Assembly (NCBI GenBank): GCA_944384285.1
Contig: CALWSX010000069.1
Coordinates: 1 to 17,257 of the forward strand
Source: an uncultured Lachnospiraceae bacterium
Lineage (GTDB): Bacteria > Bacillota > Clostridia > Lachnospirales > Anaerotignaceae
Direction of reading: 5' to 3'
DNA: 17,257 nucleotides
Shown: in pieces, positions 6,422-13,572 of the stretch
Layout of the letters: each line of letters begins with the position of its first letter
How positions within the stretch are numbered: position 1 is the stretch's first letter
Program-made: the position numbers and the translations under genes
Notes under the pieces: generated by a model
Databases searched by the model: none
Told to the model about the DNA's origin: nothing
The model's input: only the letters and a program-made list of their open reading frames with translations

Positions 6422-8707
6422 TTAATTATTTTCCTTATAGAAATTAATAAGACAACCTGCTAATATTATCTTTCTTTCATCATCTGTAAGATTACCAAGG
6501 TGTAACATAATTTCTTTCATATTTTTATTTACAATATATGCTTTTATATTATCTGTTTTTTCAATAATGGCTTTTTTGATGTCCGGAACACAAATATAAT
6601 CTCCGTTTTCAAAACAAATGTCATCACAAATAAATGGGAACATACCCCAGTTAATAAGATTTGAACGATATCTCTTTGTTGCATATTCTTTTGCAATGTT
6701 AGCCATACCAAAAAGCACTCTCTGACAGCTTGCAGCCTGTTCTCTTGCTGATCCGGCACCAGCTTTTTGCGCATGAATTGTACTTCCGATACTTGTATTT
6801 TGAAGGTTTACACCAAACTTATCCTCAATTTCTTTAAAATATTCTTTAAATTCATTTTGGTTATCAAAAGGATATTCTCCTTTTGCTCTTTTAACTTCAA
6901 TTTCTTTAACCTCTTTTGCTTTAGGAACATAAGAAGGATCTTTTCTTGAAAGAGCAAATTCTGCAAGTTTAAGAGGATTTGAACGATAAGAGCTTGTTTC
7001 ACCTGATGGTATAAGTTCATCTGTTGTTGTAACAGGGTCATCAATAAATGATACAACTTTCATTAAAATATTATCATTTAATTTATTAATTTCAGGCCAG
7101 TCTACAATATTTGGACCAAATTTTAACTCTGCGTCTTTGTCTGCTTTTCCATATCCAAAATAACATCTGTTTTTGTATACTTCATCATTAAATTTATATT
7201 CATAATCTGTAAATTCACAGTCAACATCTGTAGCAGCAGTAAGTATACCTTTGTTTACAGCGGTAGCTGCAATAGTTCTTGCGTCTGCAAGTATAACAGA
7301 AGCTATCTGATTATTAGTAACTTTTGAGCCTTCTCTGTTAGGGAAGTTTCTTGTTACGTGTCTTAAGCTTATGGAAGCATTTGAAGGAACGTCCCCTGCT
7401 CCAAAACATGGACCACAGAAAGCAGAACGTATAGTTGCTCCTGTAAGCATAATATCTGAAATAGAACCGTTTTCAAGAAGGCTTAAAAATACCGGCTGGC
7501 TTGAAGGATAAACACTTAAAGAAAATTCATCTGAACCTATACTCTTAGATTTTAAAATATCTCTTGCGGCACATATATTTTCAAAAGTACCACCGGCACA
7601 GCCCGCAATTACCCCCTGATCAATGTGGAATTTTCCATCTTTAACTTTATTTTTAAGCTCAAACTTAATATTTTTATTATCTATCTGATTAATACAATTT
7701 CTTTCAATTTCGTCAAGAATATCAAGTGTATTTTCATTAAATTCATGTACTGTATATACATTGCTTGGATGGAAAGGAAGAGCTATCATTGATTCAATTT
7801 TGCTTAAATCAACAACGCATAATCCATCATAATATGCAATACCTTCAGGTTTTTGATATTTAAAATCTTCCGGTCTTTTATGTATTTCGTACCAAGCTTT
7901 TACTTTATTATCTGTTTTCCAAACTGATGAAAGACAAGTTGTTTCTGTTGTCATAACGTCTATAGCATTACGATAATCAACACTTAAATTGTTTATACCG
8001 TCGCCTATAAACTCCATAACTTTATTTTTTACAAAACCGTTTTTAAATACAGCCCCGATTATTGCAAGGGCAACGTCTTGAGGTCCAACACCTTTTTTAG
8101 GTTTTCCTGTTAAATACACACATACAATTTTAGGCATATCAATATCGTATGTTCTGTTTAAAAGCTGTTTTACAAGCTCAGGTCCACCTTCACCCATTGC
8201 CATTGTACCTAAAGCACCGTATCTTGTATGGCTGTCGGAACCAAGTATCATATTTGAAACTCCGGCCATCATTTCACGCATATACTGATGAATTACAGCC
8301 TGGTGAGCAGGAACATAAATTCCGCCGTATTTTTTTGCACATGAAAGACCAAACATATGGTCATCTTCGTTTATAGTTCCACCAACGGCGCAAAGTGAAT
8401 TATGGCAGTTTGTAAGAACATAAGGAATAGGGAATTCTTTAAGTCCACTTGCTCTTGCTGTCTGTACAATACCTACATAAGTAATATCATGAGAGGTAAT
8501 TTTATCAAATTTTATATTAAGCTTTTCCATGTTACCGCTTACATTATGTTTTTTAAGAATATTGTAAGCCATGGTATTTTTTCTTGCCTCATCTTTATCA
8601 AGTTTAACACCGTTTTTATGCTCAGCTGAAGCTATACTATCAGGAGTGTCGAAAACTATTTCTTCATTTTCAAGTATATATACCCCATTGTCATATAATT
8701 TTACCAT
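6422..8707 (-). CDS. Aconitase-family hydratase (YbhJ-like), substrate unknown
   Basis: Predicted [4Fe-4S] hydro-lyase of the aconitase superfamily. At 761 residues it combines the three catalytic domains and the C-terminal swivel domain in one chain. Visible landmarks are GSDSHTRYGALG (156-166, equivalent to aconitase DSHT), the cluster cysteines Cys370 (GCAGGTFEN, in place of SCTNS), Cys431 and Cys434 (FCGPCFG), a linker VTTDELIPSGE (559-570, equivalent to TTDHISPAG), and the swivel motif AGSAREQAA (651-659) then NLINWGMFPF. The replaced SCTNS and SREHA-type residues set it apart from true aconitases and place it with the uncharacterised 750-760-residue hydratases such as E. coli YbhJ; that placement is from memory of the family. 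GGAGGG lies about 9 bases before the ATG. It has its own promoter and terminator and no TCA-cycle neighbours. Substrate is unknown. Confidence 0.88.
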   Translation of the reverse strand: MVKLYDNGVYILENEEIVFDTPDSIASAEHKNGVKLDKDEARKNTMAYNILKKHNVSGNMEKLNIKFDKITSHDITYVGIVQTARASGLKEFPIPYVLTNCHNSLCAVGGTINEDDHMFGLSCAKKYGGIYVPAHQAVIHQYMREMMAGVSNMILGSDSHTRYGALGTMAMGEGGPELVKQLLNRTYDIDMPKIVCVYLTGKPKKGVGPQDVALAIIGAVFKNGFVKNKVMEFIGDGINNLSVDYRNAIDVMTTETTCLSSVWKTDNKVKAWYEIHKRPEDFKYQKPEGIAYYDGLCVVDLSKIESMIALPFHPSNVYTVHEFNENTLDILDEIERNCINQIDNKNIKFELKNKVKDGKFHIDQGVIAGCAGGTFENICAARDILKSKSIGSDEFSLSVYPSSQPVFLSLLENGSISDIMLTGATIRSAFCGPCFGAGDVPSNASISLRHVTRNFPNREGSKVTNNQIASVILADARTIAATAVNKGILTAATDVDCEFTDYEYKFNDEVYKNRCYFGYGKADKDAELKFGPNIVDWPEINKLNDNILMKVVSFIDDPVTTTDELIPSGETSSYRSNPLKLAEFALSRKDPSYVPKAKEVKEIEVKRAKGEYPFDNQNEFKEYFKEIEDKFGVNLQNTSIGSTIHAQKAGAGSAREQAASCQRVLFGMANIAKEYATKRYRSNLINWGMFPFICDDICFENGDYICVPDIKKAIIEKTDNIKAYIVNKNMKEIMLHLGNLTDDERKIILAGCLINFYKENN

Positions 8708-8739
8708 ATCTTTTGTCCCTCCCTAATTTATTAATCAAT

Positions 8740-8768
8740 ATATTAAACTTTTTACATCTGTTTGTAAA
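8740..8768 (-). promoter_or_regulatory. Probable promoter of the hydratase, with palindrome over the -35
   Basis: Minus strand: -35 TTTACA (8763-8768), 17-base spacer, -10 TAATAT (8740-8745). The -35 is one arm of an interrupted palindrome, TTTACA-6 bases-TGTAAA (8751-8768), a plausible operator. Confidence 0.55.
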
Positions 8769-8835
8769 GAATTTAAGACTGAATAAATTGTAGAAATTTA
8801 TCACGCTAAAGCGTTTATTTAATAAACTTTTTACA
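8744..8835. repeat. 13-bp direct repeat pair upstream of the hydratase
   Basis: TAAACTTTTTACA occurs at 8744-8756 and again, identical, at 8823-8835, 79 bases apart, in the uvrC–hydratase spacer. The first copy overlaps the promoter palindrome. Between them lie two short overlapping palindromes (ACGCT-AA-AGCGT at 8803-8814 and GTTTATT-T-AATAAAC at 8813-8827). The second cluster may be a weak terminator for uvrC; no strong one is visible after the uvrC stop. Confidence 0.55.
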
Positions 8836-8873
8836 AAAATAAATACATTAAATAAAAATTTTTCCAAAAAAAA

Positions 8874-10706
8874 CTATTCTCTAAAGAAAGAATAAACACT
8901 TTCTGCTGACTTTATATTCATTTCCGGAACTTCAAGAAGATCACTAACTTCAGCCTCACGTATTTTTTCAATACTTCCAAAATGTTTCATCAAAGCTTTT
9001 CTTCTTTTTTCCCCGATAAGCGGAATATCATCAAGAACAGAATGTATAAGATTTTTTTCACGTACTTTTCTATGAAACTCAATAGCAAACCTATGAACTT
9101 CGTCCTGAATTCTTGTAACAAGTTTAAACCCTTCAGAATTATAAGGAAGTTTTATTTCGTTTTCTTCAAATATAAGCCCTCTTGTTCTGTGTCTGTCATC
9201 TTTTATCATACCACACACAGGTATATCAAAACTAAACTCAGATAATATATTTTTAGCAGCATTTATCTGTATAATTCCACCGTCCATAAGTATAAGATCT
9301 GGAAGTTTATTAAATCCACTGTCATCTTTCACAGCTCTGTCAAAACGTCGTCTTAAAATTTCTTCCATGCTTGCAAAATCGTTTGCACCATGAACTGTTT
9401 TTATTTTAAATTTTCTGTAATCACTTTTTTTAGGTCGTCCGTATTCAAAAACAACCATGGAGCCTACAGAAGATGTCCCCTGTATATTTGAAATATCGTA
9501 AGACTCTATTCGTACTATATCTTTTTGGAGTCCCAAAGCCTTTTGTATTTCCAAAACAGCCCCTACAGTTCTTTCCTTGTCACGTTTCATCTTTTCACCA
9601 AACTGTTCAAATGTTATAACAGCATTTTTTTCTGCCAAAAGAACAAGTTTCTGTTTTTCTCCTTTTTGGGGAACAGTAAAAGTAACTTTACTTCCCTTCA
9701 TTTGGGAAAGCATTTCTGTTATAAGCTCTGATTCCTCATCAACTAAAGGCTCACTTAATATTATTTCTTTAGGAATAAAAGCTGTGCCACTATAGAACTG
9801 TTTTACAAACTCTGTTATGACTTCACTTCTTGTGTTTTCATCAGGTGCGCTTACAAAAAAATGCTCTCTTCCCGTCATTTTCCCGCCTCTTATAAAAAAC
9901 ACCTGTACAACAGCCTCATCAAAAGCACGCGCAAAAGCTATAATATCAGAATCACCAAGTCCCGAATTTGCCATTTTTTGTTTTTCAGCAATGCTTAAAA
10001 TACTTTTTATATTGTCACGTAAAACAGCAGCTTTTTCAAAATCAAGAGCTTCGGCATATTCTTCCATTTGTTTTCTCATATCTTTTATAATATCTTCGTG
10101 CCTGCCCTCAATTAAGTCTATAGCACTTTTTATATAATCATTATATTCTTCCTTAGTTATAAAATTATTGCATGGAGCAGAGCATTTACCAATATGATAG
10201 TTTAAACAAGGTCTTTCCTTTCCTATATCTCTTGGAAGTACTCTGTTACATTTTCTTATTTTCCATATTTTATGGATAATTTCGACAGTATCTTTTGCAG
10301 CAGACGCATCTGTAATAGGTCCAAAATACTTAGCCTTATCTTTTAAATGTTTCCTTGTTATAAAAATTCTCGGATAATCTTCATTAACTGTAACTTTTAT
10401 ATAAGGATACATTTTATCGTCTTTAAGTCTAATATTATAATACGGACTATGTTTTTTTATAAGGTTGCACTCAAGTATCAGAGCCTCCATTTCAGTGTCT
10501 GTAACAATATACTCAAACTCCTTTATATTAGGAACCATACTCCTAACTTTTGCCGTTTGGTTTTTTGAAGACTGAAAATATTGTCTGACACGATTTTTAA
10601 GGTTTACAGCCTTTCCGACATAAATAATATTGTCATCTTTATCTTTCATTATATACACGCCCGGCTTTTGGGGCAGTTTTTTCAATTCTTCATGTATATC
10701 AAACAT
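8874..10706 (-). CDS. uvrC: UvrABC system protein C, excinuclease subunit
   Basis: Makes both incisions around a lesion in nucleotide excision repair after UvrA/UvrB recognition. With the ATG at 10704-10706 it is 610 residues. Domains: GIY-YIG nuclease (GVY 16-18, YVG 29-31) for the 3' cut; four cysteines (153, 167, 175, 179) matching the iron-sulfur cluster ligands known in UvrC; a UVR domain (about 203-238) that binds UvrB; an RNase H-like nuclease for the 5' cut with Asp404 (SYDISNIQG), Asp475 (LMDGG) and His538 (DEVHRF); and helix-hairpin-helix motifs at the C-terminus (about 558-608). The frame stays open to an upstream ATG at 10763, but family N-termini begin at MFDIHEELKK, and AAAGGAGG lies 6 bases before that ATG. 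The Shine-Dalgarno is inside a 19-bp hairpin. It follows the FAD oxidoreductase gene by about 60 bases. Confidence 0.97.
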   Translation of the reverse strand: MFDIHEELKKLPQKPGVYIMKDKDDNIIYVGKAVNLKNRVRQYFQSSKNQTAKVRSMVPNIKEFEYIVTDTEMEALILECNLIKKHSPYYNIRLKDDKMYPYIKVTVNEDYPRIFITRKHLKDKAKYFGPITDASAAKDTVEIIHKIWKIRKCNRVLPRDIGKERPCLNYHIGKCSAPCNNFITKEEYNDYIKSAIDLIEGRHEDIIKDMRKQMEEYAEALDFEKAAVLRDNIKSILSIAEKQKMANSGLGDSDIIAFARAFDEAVVQVFFIRGGKMTGREHFFVSAPDENTRSEVITEFVKQFYSGTAFIPKEIILSEPLVDEESELITEMLSQMKGSKVTFTVPQKGEKQKLVLLAEKNAVITFEQFGEKMKRDKERTVGAVLEIQKALGLQKDIVRIESYDISNIQGTSSVGSMVVFEYGRPKKSDYRKFKIKTVHGANDFASMEEILRRRFDRAVKDDSGFNKLPDLILMDGGIIQINAAKNILSEFSFDIPVCGMIKDDRHRTRGLIFEENEIKLPYNSEGFKLVTRIQDEVHRFAIEFHRKVREKNLIHSVLDDIPLIGEKRRKALMKHFGSIEKIREAEVSDLLEVPEMNIKSAESVYSFFRE

Positions 10707-10754
10707 AAAAAACCTCCTTTTATGATAATAATAGTTTACCATAAAAAGAGGTTT
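10707..10754 (-). promoter_or_regulatory. Hairpin that sequesters the uvrC ribosome binding site
   Basis: In the mRNA, 10754-10736 pairs with 10710-10728: 19 consecutive pairs with two G·U wobbles and a 7-base loop. The 3' arm contains the uvrC Shine-Dalgarno (AAAGGAGG, 10713-10720) and runs into six Us (10712-10707) just before the ATG. It starts 12 bases after the oxidoreductase stop. It can be read as a translational off-switch or as a terminator/attenuator; the pairing is direct, the function is inferred. Confidence 0.7.
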
Positions 10755-10766
10755 ATGAAACAATTT

Positions 10767-12356
10767 TTATTCTCTTTCGCTTACCATTTTTTTTTTTTTT
10801 AAAAGTCCGTCTATAGCAGCAGAAATAATTCCACCAGCATAGCCTGCACCCTCTCCGCATGGGTAAAGGCCCTTAAGATTAATACTTTCATGCGTATCGT
10901 CATTTCTGTCTATCCTAACAGGTGATGAACTTCTTGCTTCAACTCCCGTTAAAACTGCATTTGGATTTTTAAATTCAGAAAGCTTTTTAGAAAATTCCAT
11001 AAGTCCTTCTTCCAAAGCATTATTTATAAAATCAGGAAAAATTTCTCTTAAATTAGCACATTTAAAACCAGGTTTAATTGAGCTTTTAATTTCTTCAAGA
11101 TTTTCTGAAGCTTTATTTTCAAAAAAATCTTTTAAAAGCTGTACAGGGGCATTATAATTAGAACCTCCAAGCACAAAAGCTTTTTCTTCAAGCTCTCTTT
11201 GAAAATAAATTCCGGAAAGAGGATCATCGCTTTTTATATCACTTTCTTTTACCTGTACAAGTACGGCAGAATTTGCGTTTACATCTCCACGATCAGAATA
11301 GCTCATACCATTTGTACAAAGTCTTCCTTTCTCAGAAGATGCCAAAACAACCTCGCCTCCCGGACACATACAAAATGTATATACGCCCCTGCCATCTTTG
11401 GTAACATGCGTTAAGGCATATTCAGCGGCTTTAAGTTTTTTGTTTTTGTATTCTTTTCCAAACTGGCATTTATTTATGTTTTCCTGTAAATGTTCTATTC
11501 TAACCCCTACTGCAAAAGCTTTTTTGGATAAAGATACTTTCTTTTCCTTTAAAACAGAAAATGTATCTCTTGCGCTGTGACCTATACATAAAATAGCATT
11601 TTCTGTTTCAAATCTTTCTTTTCCATTTATTATAACGGCTTTTAATTTTCCGTTCTCTGTTTCAAAATCTGTTACTTTTGAATTAAAACGTACTTCTCCA
11701 CCTAAAGATATTATTTTTTCTCTTAAATTTTTTATAACAAGTCTGAGTTTATCTGTACCAATATGGGGTTTTGCACTGTATATAATATCTTCTTTTGCAC
11801 CGCACTTAACCATATCTTCCAAAACTTTTTTACATCTTGGATTTTTTGAACGAGATGTAAGTTTTCCGTCAGAAAAAGCTCCAGCTCCTCCTTCGCCAAA
11901 CTGTATGTTGCTTTCCTCGTTTAAAACTCCGTCTTTCCAAAGTTTTTCGACAGTTTTAAGTCTGTCTTCAGAGCTTTCGCCTCTTTCAAAAACAACAGGA
12001 TTAAGCCCAAGCTCACTTAATAAAAGAGCAGCAAAAATCCCCGCTGGCCCAAAGCCTATTACAACAGGTCTTTTTTCAAACTTCTTTGATACTTTTGGAT
12101 ATTCATATTCGTATTTTTTTACTTCTGTTACAAGTTTTGAAACAGAAGGATTTTTTAAAAAGCTATTACTTTTTGTTTCAAAATCAAGTGTATAAGTAAA
12201 ATGAATATTATCTTTTTTTCTTGCATCAAGAGACTTTTTATAAATAGAAAAAAATAAAATATCAGACTTATTTGTTTTAAGCTTTTTACAAAGCTTATCA
12301 ATAAGTATATCTTCGTCCTCTTTTAAATTTAATTTAATATCGGAAATTCTGTACAT
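10767..12356 (-). CDS. FAD-dependent oxidoreductase, COG2509 type, function unknown
   Basis: A flavoprotein of the NAD(P)/FAD-dependent dehydrogenase family. With the ATG at 12354-12356 it is 529 residues. An N-terminal domain of about 90 residues is followed by the FAD Rossmann motif GFGPAG (101-106) after a beta strand (PVVI), with the acidic strand end VVFERG, then a glycine-rich FGEGGAGAFSDGKL segment, a CMCPGGEV segment, and a C-terminal YPCGEGAGYAGGI, the second FAD-contact motif. The physiological substrate of this widespread family is not established to my knowledge. Start choice: the frame begins at an ATG at 12368, but GGAGG lies inside those first codons, 5 bases before the second ATG, so the second is preferred. 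It follows prfA by 22 bases and precedes uvrC. A 14-A run (10787-10800) near the 3' end encodes KKKKM. Confidence 0.92.
   Translation of the reverse strand: MYRISDIKLNLKEDEDILIDKLCKKLKTNKSDILFFSIYKKSLDARKKDNIHFTYTLDFETKSNSFLKNPSVSKLVTEVKKYEYEYPKVSKKFEKRPVVIGFGPAGIFAALLLSELGLNPVVFERGESSEDRLKTVEKLWKDGVLNEESNIQFGEGGAGAFSDGKLTSRSKNPRCKKVLEDMVKCGAKEDIIYSAKPHIGTDKLRLVIKNLREKIISLGGEVRFNSKVTDFETENGKLKAVIINGKERFETENAILCIGHSARDTFSVLKEKKVSLSKKAFAVGVRIEHLQENINKCQFGKEYKNKKLKAAEYALTHVTKDGRGVYTFCMCPGGEVVLASSEKGRLCTNGMSYSDRGDVNANSAVLVQVKESDIKSDDPLSGIYFQRELEEKAFVLGGSNYNAPVQLLKDFFENKASENLEEIKSSIKPGFKCANLREIFPDFINNALEEGLMEFSKKLSEFKNPNAVLTGVEARSSSPVRIDRNDDTHESINLKGLYPCGEGAGYAGGIISAAIDGLLKKKKMVSERE
10787..10800. 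repeat. 14-base homopolymer (A run on the coding strand) inside the oxidoreductase 3' end
   Basis: Fourteen consecutive T on the plus strand, read as A on the coding strand, eleven residues from the C-terminus. It is long enough for replication or transcription slippage and for sequencing miscalls. Loss of one A would give KKKKW and an immediate stop; gain of one would replace the tail. Confidence 0.9.
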
Positions 12357-12378
12357 ACTTTCCTCCATATACTAAATT

Positions 12379-13452
12379 TTATTCTTCTGATAATTTAAGT
12401 CTTTCTGTTCTGTCTGCAGCTATCAAAGTATTCATAATTTCTTCAATATCACCATCAAGTATACTGTCTATTTTGTAAAGTGTAAGATTAACTCTATGGT
12501 CTGTTACTCGTCCTTGAGGGAAATTATAAGTACGAATTCTTTCGCTTCTGTCGCCTGTACCTACCTGTAAACGTCTTTGTTCACTTATTTCATTATCATG
12601 TTTTTGTCTTTCCATTTCATAAAGTCTTGCATAAAGAACTTTAAGACCTTTTTCTTTATTTTTAAGCTGAGATTTTTCGTCCTGACAGGAAACCACTATA
12701 CCTGTCGGAATATGTGTAATTCTTACGGCTGAGTCTGTTGTATTTACACACTGACCACCATTTCCGGAAGCTCTGAAAACATCTATTCTAACATCATTCA
12801 TATCAAGATTTACATCAAGTGCATCTGCCTCAGGCAAAACAGCAACCGTTACTGTTGATGTATGAATTCTTCCGCTTGATTCTGTTTCCGGAACTCTTTG
12901 AACTCTGTGAACACCACTTTCGTACTTAAGTCTTGAATAAGCACCTGTTCCTGTTATCATAAAAGATATTTCCTTAAATCCACCAAGGTCGTTTTCACTG
13001 CTTGACATGATTTCTGTTTTCCATTTTTTTCTTTCTGCATATCTTGAATACATACGGAATAAATCTCCAGCAAACAATGCTGCCTCGTCACCGCCTGCTC
13101 CGCCTCTAATTTCTACAATTACGTTTTTGTCATCATTAGGGTCCTTAGGTAAAAGGAGAAGAGGAATTTCTTTTTTTAATTCTTCAAGTCGCACTTTATA
13201 ATCCGAAAGCTCCTCTTTTGCAAGCTGTTTAAATTCATCGTCTACAGAACTGTCATTAAGCATTTCAAGATCTTCTTCAATACCTTTTGTGACCGCTTTA
13301 TATTCATTTATTTTTTCCGCAACAGGCGAAAGCTCACTGTATTCTTTCATAAGCTTCTGCCATTTAGACTGTTCCGCTATTATGTCAGGATCATTTATTT
13401 TTTCTGCAAGGTCATTGAATTTCACAAGTATTTCATCTAAACGTTCTAACAT
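12379..13452 (-). CDS. prfA: Peptide chain release factor 1
   Basis: RF1 recognises UAA and UAG and triggers peptide release on the ribosome. With the ATG at 13450-13452 it is 357 residues. Visible are the N-terminal helical domain, the start of domain 2 (VEIRGGAGGDEAALFAGDL), the tripeptide anticodon PxT as PET at 188-190 within HRVQRVPETES, and the catalytic GGQ at 232-234 in SGNGGQCVN. The glutamine is the methylation target of PrmC, encoded just upstream. PxT rather than SPF identifies RF1, not RF2. The frame extends to a GTG three codons earlier, but that GTG is part of the Shine-Dalgarno AAAGGTG, 6 bases before the ATG. The 120-base spacer before it holds two hairpins, one terminator-like. 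The oxidoreductase follows 22 bases downstream. Confidence 0.98.
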   Translation of the reverse strand: MLERLDEILVKFNDLAEKINDPDIIAEQSKWQKLMKEYSELSPVAEKINEYKAVTKGIEEDLEMLNDSSVDDEFKQLAKEELSDYKVRLEELKKEIPLLLLPKDPNDDKNVIVEIRGGAGGDEAALFAGDLFRMYSRYAERKKWKTEIMSSSENDLGGFKEISFMITGTGAYSRLKYESGVHRVQRVPETESSGRIHTSTVTVAVLPEADALDVNLDMNDVRIDVFRASGNGGQCVNTTDSAVRITHIPTGIVVSCQDEKSQLKNKEKGLKVLYARLYEMERQKHDNEISEQRRLQVGTGDRSERIRTYNFPQGRVTDHRVNLTLYKIDSILDGDIEEIMNTLIAADRTERLKLSEE

Positions 13453-13474
13453 ATATTTCACCTTTCATTATAAT

Positions 13475-13524
13475 AAAAACAGATTTTAAAATTGTTTTAA
13501 AATCTCCTTAATTTTTATCTGTTT
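13475..13524 (-). promoter_or_regulatory. Terminator-like hairpin with alternative pairing in the prfA leader
   Basis: A perfect 11-bp inverted repeat (13481-13491 with 13495-13505, arm AGATTTTAAAA, 3-base loop) is followed on the minus strand by GTTTTTATT. AAACAGAT in the RNA (13524-13517) can instead pair with ATCTGTTT (13484-13477), which uses the base of that stem, so the two folds exclude each other. It ends about 13 bases before the prfA Shine-Dalgarno, leaving no room for a promoter. The attenuator role is inference. Confidence 0.55.
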
Positions 13525-13532
13525 CAAAATGT

Positions 13533-13557
13533 ATAGGGAAACAAAAAGTTTCCCTAT
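13533..13557 (-). other. Hairpin after prmC
   Basis: Perfect 10-bp inverted repeat (13533-13542 with 13548-13557, arm ATAGGGAAAC) with a 5-base loop, 16 bases after the prmC stop. The U tract in the minus-strand RNA is weak (ACAUUUUG), so it may stabilise or process the prmC transcript rather than terminate it. In the other direction it has a four-T tail but no gene to end. Confidence 0.7.
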
Positions 13558-13572
13558 TTTAAACATCTACTT

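Noticed and set aside
6544..7056. Overlapping same-strand frames of 76 and 82 codons within the hydratase gene
   Set aside because: Out-of-frame shadows of a continuous 761-residue gene with motifs on both sides; no sign of frameshift in the parent frame.
9817..10137. Open frame of 106 codons on the plus strand opposite uvrC
   Set aside because: It lies wholly opposite a well-supported gene, is Ser-rich in the way antisense frames of AT-rich genes are, and has no ribosome binding site or family resemblance.
10707..10763. Nineteen-residue N-terminal extension of uvrC from the upstream ATG at 10763
   Set aside because: It has no ribosome binding site, the strong AAAGGAGG serves the ATG at 10706, and UvrC proteins begin at the GIY-YIG domain shortly after that ATG.
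13486..13566. 26-codon frame in the prfA leader as a real leader peptide gene
   Set aside because: It starts with ATG but has no recognisable Shine-Dalgarno and an AT-driven composition (many Ile, Lys, Leu). It is kept only as part of the attenuator idea.
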